Source of the DNA: an uncultured Bacteroidales bacterium
GTDB taxonomy: Bacteria > Bacteroidota > Bacteroidia > Bacteroidales > Bacteroidaceae
DNA: 64,000 nucleotides
Direction: 5' to 3'
NCBI GenBank assembly: GCA_945833885.1
Contig: CAMAFY010000002.1
Location: 62,001-126,000 of the forward strand
Made by a program: the position numbers and the translations under genes. Below, piece after piece: positions 1 to 8,553 of this stretch; the stretch's first letter is position 1; every line of letters begins with the position of its first letter. Below the pieces are notes generated by a model that was given only the letters and a program-made list of their open reading frames with translations, ran no database searches and was not told the origin of the DNA.

Positions 1-1
1 T

Positions 2-223
2 CCTATCCTCATCATGGGAGTTGTCGGCCGCTTGCGCCTCAAACTCAACTATTTTACCCTGATGGGTCTCATCGCTGGTTCGAACACCGACCCCCCAGCA
101 TTGGCATTTGCCAACGCTACTGCCGGCAACAATGCTCCTGCCGTCGGATATTCCACCGTCTATCCCCTCTCCATGTTCCTCCGTATCCTTATGGCACAAC
201 TCGTACTCATCTTCTTTATGTAA
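2..223 (+). CDS. C-terminal end of a YidE/AspT-type putative membrane transporter (5' truncated)
   Basis: The reading frame is open from base 2, so the gene begins to the left of the window and only about 73 residues are seen. The visible part contains the motif [17 protein letters not shown], followed by a hydrophobic C-terminal helix ending in LVLIFFM. As I recall the family, this G-x-x-A-G-x-x-x-x-P-P-A-L-A-F-A pattern is characteristic of the last transmembrane repeat of the aspartate:alanine exchanger (AspT/YidE/YbjL) family of inner-membrane transporters, which are about 550 residues long. The substrate cannot be deduced. The stop TAA is at 221-223. The internal ATG at 14 is not the true start, because homology continues upstream of it. 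Confidence 0.75.
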   Translation, partial: PILIMGVVGRLRLKLNYFTLMGLIAGSNTDPPALAFANATAGNNAPAVGYSTVYPLSMFLRILMAQLVLIFFM

Positions 224-250
224 GGTGAACGATTGGGAGAGGTCTTTATA

Positions 251-513
251 AGGCGGGGTCCGCAAAACCGGATCTGCCGGAAAACGGCTCTCTTACCGTG
301 AAGAAATTTTCTGAGAATCGATGTCCTGGCTGAGCGGAAGCAAGGGAAACCTTTCTTGTGCCGGGCGCGAAAAACGTCGGGCAGCGTGCTATATGGCGTG
401 CCAGATGTCAGGACATTCAGGGATTTCCAACCGGAAAGAGTCCGGAAAACGGCAAAACATAACCTAAGACAAGGCGACAGAACGTTGCGCTTGTAATGGG
501 TAAAACCCGCCTG
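251..513 (+). ncRNA. Candidate structured leader RNA L1, related to the nadB leader
   Basis: This gene-free stretch shares features with the leader at 6594-6830. The 5' block AGGCGGG (251-257) can pair with CCCGCCT (506-512), and CGCAA (261-265) can pair with TTGCG (485-489), giving a closing helix. Near the 3' side the block GGGATTTCCAACCGGAAA begins at 420 and continues through AGTCCGGAAAACGGC. The nadB leader has the same block with a few substitutions. A strong terminator follows at 530-580, then the CotH-like gene. The arrangement resembles a riboswitch or attenuator, but no known class was recognised and no clear promoter lies just upstream. Confidence 0.35.
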
Positions 514-529
514 AAAACCGCATCATACC

Positions 530-580
530 AGTCCCATGCCTTGCAATCTCACCGTTGCGGCATGGGACTTTTTCTCTTTT
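530..580 (+). terminator. Strong intrinsic terminator upstream of the CotH-like gene
   Basis: The arm AGTCCCATGCC (530-540) pairs perfectly with GGCATGGGACT (559-569). Inside it, GCAA and TTGC can extend the stem past a two-base bulge. The hairpin is followed by TTTTCTCTTTT. It lies about 300 bp after the transporter gene and immediately before the CotH-like gene, so it could either end the transporter transcript or act as an attenuator at the end of leader L1. Its position argues against the upstream ATG codons at 496 and 562 as starts of the next gene. Confidence 0.8.
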
Positions 581-609
581 CCCCCGTTGCTAACATCCTC
601 CAACATCCT

Positions 610-2436
610 GTGAAACGTCTGCTTTTCCCCCTCCTTTTCCTTCTTCCCCTGCGCGTTCTCGCCCTCGTAGTGCCGGAAGGCCACTATTTTTTCGAGAATG
701 CCGTGACGCGATATTCCCAGGTGAAGTTCCTCTATGGCGCATCTTCTGACGGCGTTACCCACATCATCAGCCTTACGCCACAGGGCGGCACGCTGTGGAG
801 TTTCGACATCCGTGCCACCGCCGACGAACAGACGCACTATTTCTTCGCGGACACCACGCTCCCCGACGGCGAATATCCCGAGAGCATCGCCACATTGAAG
901 GACCGCATTGCCGGCGAACGCGGGGAACGACGTACGCAGACTTTCAAGGACGTCGACAACCTTCCCATGGTTCCCGGCGCCACTTTCGTGCCCGCCTCCG
1001 CCGACCTTTACACCACAGGTTATTGGATGGCGCCCGCCGAAACTCTGGTCAGCGGAACCTTGCCCACGCTGGTCATCACCACGGAAGGCGGAAAGGCCGT
1101 CACCTCAAAGACGGAGTATGTCGGCGCCACCGCCTACCTTCTGCCACCGGTTTCCGGCGAGGGGGCCGCTGACGAGGGCTTTTGTGCCGCCACAACCATG
1201 GGCGACGGGGAGCATCCTGTGGAACTTCTTATCCGCGGACGCGGCAACTACACGTGGACAGGCTTTGAAAAGAAACCCTATCGCTTGAAGTTCACGGAGA
1301 AACAGCGGATTTTCGGTATGCCGGCATCGAAGCATTTCGCCCTCATGGCCGGAGCCGACGACGACCTCGGACAACTCCGCAACCCCCTGGGATTTGAAAT
1401 CGCCCGCCATCTGGTACACGGTTGGACACCCCGCATGCACCCTCTTGAAGTGGTGCTGAACGGACGTTATATCGGACTTTACTTCCTTTCCGAGACCATC
1501 CGCATTGATGATGACCGCGTGAACATCGCCCAGCAGCCCGACAATCTTGCCGAAGGCGACGTCACCGGAGGCTGGCTTGTGGAGGTCGATAACTACAACA
1601 CCTCGCCGCATATCTCCGTCAGTCTGCCCGACAAGTCGCAGTCGCTTTGGGTCACTTATCACAGTCCCGAGGTGCTTTCGTCCGTGCAGAGCGACTATTT
1701 GCAGCGGCAGTTCACCCTTATTCGCGACGCCCTTTACAAGCCGTCCACCGCCTCCGCGACCTGGGATGAACTGATAGATGCGCGCACGATGGCGGAGGTT
1801 TATGTCACAAGGGAACTGCTTCAGGACGAGGAAGGCTTCCATGGCAGTTTCTATCTCTACAAGGATTGCGGCGAGGACTCCCGATGGATGGCAGGTCCAG
1901 TGTGGGACTTCGGCAACGCTTACCGCAATTCTCTCAACGATTTCACGTGGGATGCACCCAATTTCGAGTGCTTCCTCATCGACCGCCTCTACGCATTCCC
2001 GGAATTCCAGACGGCAGTCCGCGAGGCGTTCGGCCGCTATTACCATACGGTTCAGCCCACCGTCGTGCAGTATATCGACAGCCTTTCCACCGCCATCGGC
2101 AGTGCTGCCGCCTGCGATTTCCGCACCTGGCCCTCCTATGGTACCGACCGCATGAGCGAGAAGTCGGCGGAAATCTTGCGGAAGTTGCAGCAGAAGACCG
2201 AGTGGCTGGCGGCACAATGGGGCACGGAGTGGGACGGCATCGAGGCCCTTGTTGCCGATGACGGCGATGTCAGGGTGGAGTATTACGACCTCCACGGACG
2301 GCATGTCCTCACGTCTTCCTCCGTCTCTGCCGCCAAGATGTCCCCTGTTTTGCCGTCCGGAGTCTATGTCCGCCGGCTAGTCCGTCACGGCATTACGCTT
2401 TCCACGCAGCGCATCGTGCTGTCCGATGTGCGCTGA
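610..2436 (+). CDS. Secreted CotH-like protein kinase family protein
   Basis: The protein resembles CotH kinases, known from Bacillus spore-coat protein phosphorylation and common as secreted proteins in Bacteroidetes. Visible features are the motif RGRGNYTW followed by KKPYRLKF, the segment FALMAGADDD..LRNPLGFEIAR, the block VVLNGRYIGLYFLSETIR, and PVWDFGNAY, whose Asp probably corresponds to the metal-binding Asp. The C-terminal 60 residues (YYDLHGRHV...LPSGVYVRR) resemble the short tail found on many exported Bacteroidales proteins. I prefer GTG 610 as start because it gives VKRLLFPLLFLLPLRVLA, a clean signal peptide. ATG 562 and ATG 496 are in frame but lie within or before the terminator hairpin. 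The substrate is unknown and the gene appears monocistronic. Confidence 0.75.
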   Translation: MKRLLFPLLFLLPLRVLALVVPEGHYFFENAVTRYSQVKFLYGASSDGVTHIISLTPQGGTLWSFDIRATADEQTHYFFADTTLPDGEYPESIATLKDRIAGERGERRTQTFKDVDNLPMVPGATFVPASADLYTTGYWMAPAETLVSGTLPTLVITTEGGKAVTSKTEYVGATAYLLPPVSGEGAADEGFCAATTMGDGEHPVELLIRGRGNYTWTGFEKKPYRLKFTEKQRIFGMPASKHFALMAGADDDLGQLRNPLGFEIARHLVHGWTPRMHPLEVVLNGRYIGLYFLSETIRIDDDRVNIAQQPDNLAEGDVTGGWLVEVDNYNTSPHISVSLPDKSQSLWVTYHSPEVLSSVQSDYLQRQFTLIRDALYKPSTASATWDELIDARTMAEVYVTRELLQDEEGFHGSFYLYKDCGEDSRWMAGPVWDFGNAYRNSLNDFTWDAPNFECFLIDRLYAFPEFQTAVREAFGRYYHTVQPTVVQYIDSLSTAIGSAAACDFRTWPSYGTDRMSEKSAEILRKLQQKTEWLAAQWGTEWDGIEALVADDGDVRVEYYDLHGRHVLTSSSVSAAKMSPVLPSGVYVRRLVRHGITLSTQRIVLSDVR

Positions 2437-2735
2437 TTTCCTTCCTTTTCCTTCCATCTCCTCCCTCCTTTTTCTCGAAATCCTTTCTTTATTTCTTCCA
2501 TCTCTTCTCTCCCATCCCCCGAAATCTTCCCCTTCCTTCTTTAACTTCTCCTCCCCTTTTCCACGACCATCTCCCCACACTTCCTTTAATTCTCTCTCCC
2601 CCGTCCCCTCAAAATTCCCCCTTTTCTCCTTTAATTCCTCTTCTCATCTACTTCGATTATCTCCCCATACATCCTTGATGTTTTTCTCCCCGTTCCCTCG
2701 TTTTTCCATCGGTCTGCCCCCGTCATTCCTCACAT
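2437..2735. repeat. Pyrimidine-rich intergenic tract with about 22-, 45- and 90-bp internal periodicity
   Basis: Nearly 300 bp consist almost only of C and T on the + strand. Related blocks recur: CGACCATCTCCCCACAC at 2564 returns as CGATTATCTCCCCATAC at 2654 (90 bp), and a CGAAATC block at 2475 returns at 2520 (45 bp). Splitting the tract into units of 22-23 bp aligns CTCCC at many unit ends. No convincing coding sequence is present. It lies directly after the CotH-like gene and could also form a triplex or act as an R-loop-prone tract. Confidence 0.5.
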
Positions 2736-2882
2736 CATTTGTCTTTAGCAAAAATGAAAAATGCGTAATTTGCTGTAAACCAGCAAGATAATGGGTGAAA
2801 AACACTCGGAAATGAACGAAAAACTACAAAAAATGAATCAAATTGCATTTTGCAAAATCGTGACGTTTTTCGACCCTTAAAA

Positions 2883-3184
2883 CGCTGACTTCCAACATTT
2901 TGACTCTTTATTACAAAATGGTTTTTTGCCGTTTTTCGGGCGAAAAACTGGCATTTTCCCGCAATTTTGGGCCATTTTTGAGACAAAAATTGAAAAATGA
3001 TGAAAAGTCTTTCTCCTCGTTTCCGCGCACTTTTCCGCGAAAATGCAGATCTATCCTACACGCCTACACCCATCTTACACGCCATCCTACACGCAAAAAT
3101 CATCAATGTAGACTGACTATTTCCCCCAAAAGTGTAGGATGTGTAGGAAAAAATCGCAAAAAAAATATCTGGGAGAGGAGATGT
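2883..3184. repeat. Dispersed TCCTACAC/GTGTAGGA element, copy 1
   Basis: This copy starts near CTTCCAACATT (2889-2899) and ends after an A-rich tail with GGGAGAGGAGATG. It contains TCCTACAC-type octamers around 3053-3095 and, about 40 bp later, the opposed motif GTGTAGGATGTGTAGGA (3133-3149), so the halves could pair. The spacer has the pattern CAAAAATCATCAATG...GACTATTTCC, which is conserved in the other copies at 22625 and 62611. No protein is encoded. The element may be a miniature mobile element or a conserved RNA; I cannot assign it to a known family. Confidence 0.6.
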
Positions 3185-3240
3185 TATTTTTCTTTTCATC
3201 TTTTCCCCCCTCATACAACCTCTGATAATCGCGTGGTAAA

Positions 3241-3328
3241 GTTCCGATGATTACACCATAAAGTGCCGAACTTTGCAATAGAAAGTTCCGATGATAGGGA
3301 TGGAATGTTCCGATACATTGATTTGGTC
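3241..3328 (+). repeat. 22-bp degenerate tandem array (4 units)
   Basis: Units begin at 3241, 3263, 3285 and 3307, exactly 22 bp apart. Each starts GTTCCGAT or GTGCCGAA, and the first three end in AAA or AAT before the next unit. This is the same unit type as in the arrays at 6233 and 41618. The array sits upstream of the SusC-like pseudogene and has no plausible reading frame. Confidence 0.7.
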
Positions 3329-3703
3329 GAAACGTCATAGACAGGGCAAAGGATAAATCATAACAGGTTGAAGAACTTGTAAAACCTGAAAGAAAACCTG
3401 CCGTTTCCTGGCGGAAGAAGAGCCATTCAGAAGTCTTTTTTCCGAGGGAAGCGGCAGGCTTTTTCTGCCTTTTGGTGACTTTTTTGTTGATAAATATTCA
3501 AAATTTCGCAAAAAATGTTCGAAATTTGTCGCTTTTTCATGAAAAATTATTTACATTATGCTGACCATAACGTGCCGGGGATGATGATGAAAGCATGAGA
3601 TGCGATGCGGCACAATTACCGATTTTGGGAGAAGAGTCTTCTGAAATCAGTAATTTTTTTTCAGAATAAATTACATCTTTCCTCCACAAAAACTGCGAAT
3701 ATT

Positions 3704-5951
3704 ATGAGAAAGAGAATGCTTATGTCCCTGGCCCTGCTTGCGGCGACAACAAGCATTTATGGCCAGAAGCGCAGCGTCAGCGGCATTGTCACCGATGAGT
3801 CGGGGGCAGTGTTGTCAGGAGCAACGGTGCGCGTAAAGGGCGGTAACGGCGGTACACATACCGATGAAAACGGACGTTTTGTCCTCTCGGGTGTCAGCGA
3901 TACCGACCGTCTTATCATCAGTTACATAGGAATGAAGCCCCAAACCCTCGAGCCTCAGGCAAAGATGACCGTGGTTCTGGTCACCGACGACCAGAATCTC
4001 GACGAAGCCATCGTGGTGGCGTTTGGCGAACAGAAGAAGTCTTCGTTCACAGGTTCCGCAGGTGTCATCAGCAGCAAGGCACTTGAGCAGCTACTACGTA
4101 CGCCCATATCTGTCGCAGTCAAACGGCATTACCGATGCCTCGCTCAATGCGAATCATGTGGAAAGCACCACGTTCAGCATCAACGGTAACGCCGATTTCA
4201 GGATTATGGAGGGGCTCACCGCCACCCTTTCCGCAAATGTCTATACCAGCAAGTACAACACCACTTTCACCTATAATCCGTTCTACGGTTTCGGCTTCGC
4301 CACCTATCCTGGCGGATATGTCTATCGTGACAGTTTCGATGAGTACACCTATAACCTCCAGCAGTTGGTGAGATACTCCAAGATGTTCGGACTTCACAAC
4401 CTCAATCTCCTTGCCGGACACGAGAGTTACCGCTATCATAGCAACGACATCTACGGCGACCGCAAGAACATGTTCTCGTATTTCGGCAACCGCGAACTGG
4501 ATGGTGCCACCACGCTTCTCAGCAATGGCTCGTACGCCATCGGGTACAATACCGAGGGATGGCTCTTCCGTGGCCTCTACGATTACGATGGTCGTTACTT
4601 CGCACAACTGTCCTATCGCCGCGATGCCTCAAGCCGTTTCCATCCCGACCACCGCTGGGGCAACTTCTATAGTTTCGGAGGAGCGTGGATGATTACCCGT
4701 GAATCCTTCATGAACAACTGCCACTGGCTGCAGATGCTCAAGTTAAAGTTCTCCTTTGGCCAGAACGGCAACGACAATATCAGCGACTTCCTTTATACCG
4801 ACACCTATACAATCTCCAAGGGCGAGGGCAATGAAATCGGTCTGTTCCTCAGCAATATCGGTAACGAACACATCACCTGGGAGACGGCAACCACGCCTGC
4901 CGTTGAGCCGTTGGACGAACCTCTTCCCGCCGTTGTGGCGGAAGGTTCCACGGTAACCGTCACGTGGCCTGCCGTGGAGCACGCGGCAGCCTATGCCTAT
5001 ACCCTCGTGAAGGACGGCGGGAACATCGCCTCGGCCACCGTCACGGAGCCCTGTGCCGTATTCCGTTCCCTTGAACCCGGCACCTACGACCTCAGCATCA
5101 CCGCCCTCAGCGACGACGAGAATTACAGCGATTCCGAGCCTGTCAGCCTCTCGTTCACCGTAGAGCGCCAGCGCCAGGTGTTGTGGTCGGTATGCGGCAC
5201 CTACGCATCCGGTGTCACCGGTGGCGAGACATCCGCCACGCTCACAGCCTACGACGATGGATCGTTCTCCCTTGAAGCACCCTACGGAAGCCAGACTACC
5301 GAACTGCAATTCCTTGTCAATGAGAGCGGAAGCATCAGCGTCACCAACCATGCGCTTGAATATTACGGCTACTACTACCTCTATCTCGACAACGGTGACC
5401 AGTGGGGCATCTATGGCGGAGAGGGATTTTCCATGTTCGAGGGCAATGAGGAGGCTGGCGAAGTATGGTTCTATTCTGTCCTCTACGACGCCCAGAACAA
5501 CCTGATCGGCGAGGAGTATGACGTCTTTACGTGGGCACCCGAGGAGGATCCCACCCAGCAGTTCATCGACAACCTTTGCGGCACCTACACCGAGACCACG
5601 ACCTGCTACGAGGCATTCTCCGGAAGTTGGGTCTACGTCGACGGACTCCAGTCGCAGGTGACCATAGCCCAGACCGGTGAAAACAGCGTGTCCATCACCA
5701 ACTTCTACGGATGGGAAGACACATTCACTGCCACCGTGGATGCCGAAGCGCGGACGTTGACCATCGACATCAAGGAGGATTGGGGCGGCTATTACACCTT
5801 TGCCGACGTTACGGACCCCACCGTCAATGTGGTGGCTACCGTGGATGAGGAGGGAACCATCACCCTCAGCAACTGGTCGGCTTGGTACATCCCCTATTCC
5901 GCTGCCTACATCTACGATGGCGCCGTCAGCGTTCTCGTACGCAATCCTTAG
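3704..5951 (+). pseudogene. Composite SusC/TonB-dependent receptor remnant fused to the end of a second surface protein
   Basis: The first part (ATG 3704 to about 4090) encodes a signal peptide, a carboxypeptidase-like regulatory domain (SVSGIVTDESGAVLSGATV) and the TonB-box region (DEAIVVAFGEQKKSSFTG) of a SusC-type outer-membrane receptor. Near 4090 the sequence jumps into another frame, in the middle of a SusC barrel (SYYVRPYLSQSNGITDASLN to NEHITWETATT), so the plug and several strands are missing. Near 4893 it continues in frame into a different protein: a fibronectin-III-like domain (TVTVTWPAVEHAAAYAYT) and two beta-rich repeats ending at 5951. Each piece is typical of Bacteroidales surface proteins, but the whole cannot be a working receptor. 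Both junctions look like deletions, real or assembly-made. No SusD partner is present. Confidence 0.75.
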
Positions 5952-6029
5952 CCTTTCCGCCGGATAGGTTCCGGCCGTTCCATCATTATCCTTGCCGGGG
6001 TTTCATGCCGAAGCCCCGGCTTTTCTTGT

Positions 6030-6470
6030 CTTCTTCCCCCGATTTTCCATGCGCTTTCTTCGGCCTCCTCGTGGTGTTTCTCCGCTTCTCCCACGCTGTT
6101 TCCCCAACTTTCCCATCGCCTTTCCCCGACATCCCTGCAGTCATTTGCGGGGGTGTTTGATGCTTTGGACTTCGTTCTTCGCGCCGCCTTTCGGAAGTCT
6201 GGAATCCCCCCTGTCGGAGACCTTCGGAAAAAGTGCCGCGTTTCCCGTCGGAAAGTGCCGCATTTTCCACCGGAAAGTTCCGATGTTTTCCACGCGAAGT
6301 TCCGATGTTTCCGCCAGCCTTTTCCGGGGGCGGCGTTCCGCGGCTCCTTCCCTCCAGCCTTCGCGTTCCCGCCCTTCGGGTTGCCACCGTCCGTTCCCGT
6401 CATGTCCTCAAGCGGGGCTTCCGGTGCCGTTCCCGCGCCCTTTCCCTGCGCCGTTTCCGCCCTCTGCGTA
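6030..6470 (+). repeat. 22-bp degenerate tandem array between the SusC remnant and nadB
   Basis: The clearest units start at 6233, 6255, 6277 and 6299: two of the type GTGCCGC...CGGAAA followed by two of the type GTTCCGATGTTT. Looser units can be followed in the same 22-bp phase downstream to about 6470 and upstream to about 6030 (for example two consecutive 22-mers beginning TTTCTCCG and TTTCCCCA). The order of unit types is identical to the array at 41618. Apparent reading frames in this region are by-products of the repeat. Confidence 0.65.
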
Positions 6471-6555
6471 AGCCTTGTAAAGGCTCTGTATCATCAACTT
6501 GTAGTGTCAGTTTTGCCGCGTGGCGGGGCTGGTGGGGCAATATTGCAGGGCAAAA

Positions 6556-6587
6556 TTTGCGGTGTTACGGAATAATGTATAAATTTG
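6556..6587 (+). promoter_or_regulatory. Bacteroidetes-type promoter of the nadB leader
   Basis: TTTG at 6556-6559 is followed after 20 bp by TAAATTTG at 6580-6587, matching the Bacteroidetes TTTG / TAnnTTTG promoter pattern. The expected start at about 6594 lies five bases before the first base of the conserved leader helix, which supports both calls. Confidence 0.65.
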
Positions 6588-6593
6588 CGCGGA

Positions 6594-6830
6594 ATTACAG
6601 GCGGGTTCTGTCAATGCCCTTTGCCGGATTCCGGCTCTGTTTTTCGCGATGGAAACTCATGTGATTGAAGGAAACCGCAGGCTATGCGGACCGGACGTGC
6701 GGGATTCCCAGACGGAAAAAGGGCGGAAGACGGCAGGAAACAGCCTACAAGCCAACGGTGAAAATCCACGCTGCCGATTGCCAGCCCCCGCCTACACTAT
6801 GTGGAGAACGAAAGTCTCCACCCCCATGTT
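6594..6830 (+). ncRNA. Candidate structured 5' leader L2 of nadB
   Basis: The leader runs from the predicted transcription start to the nadB start codon. AGGCGGG (6599-6605) can pair with CCCGCCT (6787-6793) and TCAAT (6611-6615) with ATTG (6777-6780), closing the structure. It contains GGGATTCCCAGACGGAAA (from 6701), continuing AAGGGCGGAAGACGGC, which aligns base by base with leader L1 at 420-455. A second hairpin (GTGGAG 6801-6806 / CTCCAC 6816-6821) sits just ahead of the start codon. I compared it by eye with cobalamin, FMN and TPP riboswitches and found no convincing match. Confidence 0.4.
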
Positions 6831-8417
6831 ATGATAAGAAAATTCGATTTCCTCGTAATTGGTTCCGGAGTAGCCGGAATGAGTTACGCCCTCCAGGCCG
6901 CCGCCTCGGGTAAAGGCAAGGTGGCACTCATCTGTAAGACCACCATCGACGAGGCCAATACGGCGAAAGCCCAGGGCGGAGTGTCGAGTGTCACCAACTT
7001 CGAGGTCGACACATTTGAGAAACATATCGAAGACACCATGATAGCGGGCGACTACATTTCCGACCCCGCTGCCGTGGAACAGGTGGTAAAGGGCGGCCCC
7101 GACGGCATCCGACGCCTGGTGGAGTGGGGCGTGAACTTCGACAAACGCCCCGACGGAACCTTTGACCTCCACCGCGAAGGCGGACATTCGGAGTTCAGAA
7201 TCCTGCATCACGCAGACGATACGGGCTTCGAGATACAGCGAGGCCTCATTGAAGCCTGCCGGAGGTGCCGGAATATCAAGATCATGGAGAACCATTATGC
7301 CGTGGAAGTCATCACGCAACACCATCTGGGTGTGGAGGTTAATCGCCGGACTCCCGACATCGAGTGCTACGGAGCCTACGTCCTCGACCCCGATACGGGG
7401 AAGATCGACACCTATCTCTCGCGTGTCACCGTCCTCGCCACCGGAGGTTGCGGCGCCGTCTACAGTACCACCTCCAACCCGAACATCGCCACCGGCGACG
7501 GCATTGCCATGGCTTACCGCGCCAAAGCCACCGTCAAGGACATGGAATTCATCCAGTTTCATCCCACGGTGCTCTATAATCCCCATGAGACGCATCCCGC
7601 CTTCCTCATCACCGAGGCCATGCGCGGATACGGAGGCATCCTCAGATTGCCCAACGGACAGGAGTTCATGCAGAAGTATGACAAGCGTCTCTCCCTCGCA
7701 CCCCGCGACATTGTGGCACGAGCCATTGACCGCGAGATGAAAATCAACGGCATCGACCACGTCTGTCTCGACGTTACACACAAGGACCCCGAGGAGACGC
7801 GCCGCCACTTTCCGAACATCTACGCCAAATGTCTGAGCATCGGCATCGACATCACGCAGCAATACATCCCCGTAGCCCCCGCCGCCCACTATCTTTGCGG
7901 AGGTGTGCTCGTCGACCTCAACTCCGAGAGTTCCATTCATCGGCTTTATGCCATCGGTGAATGCTCGTGTACGGGGTTGCACGGCGGCAACCGTCTGGCG
8001 TCGAACAGCCTGATTGAGGCCGTCGTCTACGCCGAAAAGGCGGCGCAGCACAGCATCGCGCACATCGACGACTACGGTTTCAACGACAATGTGCCGGAGT
8101 GGAACGATGCCGGAACCATGACGAACGAGGAAAAGATTCTCATTGCCCAGGACGCACGCGAGGTTTGCCAGATCATGTCCAACTATGTCGGCATCGTACG
8201 TTCCGACCTTCGCCTACACCGTGCCTGGAACCGTCTCGACCTTCTCTACGAGGAGACGGAGGAACTCTTCAAACGTGTGAAGGCAACCCCCGACATTTGC
8301 GAACTCCGCAACATGATAAACGTGGGTTATCTCATCACACGTCAGGCCCTCGAGCGCAAGGAAAGCCGCGGACTTCACTACACCATCGACTATCCCAAGC
8401 ACGCACTCGACATCTGA
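6831..8417 (+). CDS. nadB: L-aspartate oxidase
   Basis: NadB oxidises L-aspartate to iminoaspartate with FAD, the first step of NAD biosynthesis from aspartate; in anaerobes fumarate can be the electron acceptor. The 528 residues show an N-terminal FAD-binding Rossmann motif (FLVIGSGVAGMSYAL), the AQGGVSSV segment, HREGGHSEFRILH, the second FAD contact ATGGCGAVYSTTSNP, the substrate-region QFHPT motif and the family signature CGGVLVD near residue 365. Length is normal for NadB. ATG 6831 gives the usual start MIRKFDFLVIG; an in-frame ATG at 6801 would lie inside the leader hairpin. No nadA or nadC is adjacent. The gene is preceded by a promoter and a structured leader and is followed after 136 bp by mmdA on the same strand. 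Confidence 0.93.
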   Translation: MIRKFDFLVIGSGVAGMSYALQAAASGKGKVALICKTTIDEANTAKAQGGVSSVTNFEVDTFEKHIEDTMIAGDYISDPAAVEQVVKGGPDGIRRLVEWGVNFDKRPDGTFDLHREGGHSEFRILHHADDTGFEIQRGLIEACRRCRNIKIMENHYAVEVITQHHLGVEVNRRTPDIECYGAYVLDPDTGKIDTYLSRVTVLATGGCGAVYSTTSNPNIATGDGIAMAYRAKATVKDMEFIQFHPTVLYNPHETHPAFLITEAMRGYGGILRLPNGQEFMQKYDKRLSLAPRDIVARAIDREMKINGIDHVCLDVTHKDPEETRRHFPNIYAKCLSIGIDITQQYIPVAPAAHYLCGGVLVDLNSESSIHRLYAIGECSCTGLHGGNRLASNSLIEAVVYAEKAAQHSIAHIDDYGFNDNVPEWNDAGTMTNEEKILIAQDAREVCQIMSNYVGIVRSDLRLHRAWNRLDLLYEETEELFKRVKATPDICELRNMINVGYLITRQALERKESRGLHYTIDYPKHALDI

Positions 8418-8553
8418 GGACACGGCATTCTCCGTCGGCTTTCGCGGATGTCCACGATAGAGAAACAAATACACACATACAAAAGAATTCAGTACATAGG
8501 CACAACTGCACGGCACTTTCCGGTGCAGAATGCCGATAACACACCACAAACGT

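Noticed and set aside
523-837. Minus-strand reading frame over the CotH gene start
   Set aside because: It is a shadow of the plus-strand gene and covers the terminator; no domain.
5948-6575. Several overlapping frames of 90-160 codons on both strands
   Set aside because: They are Arg/Pro/Ser-rich by-products of the 22-bp repeat array; the 22-bp period produces long frames in all phases.
6594-6830. Cobalamin, FMN or TPP riboswitch
   Set aside because: A GGTGAAAATCC-like string and CCCGCC occur, but the order and the remaining conserved boxes of these classes are not present.
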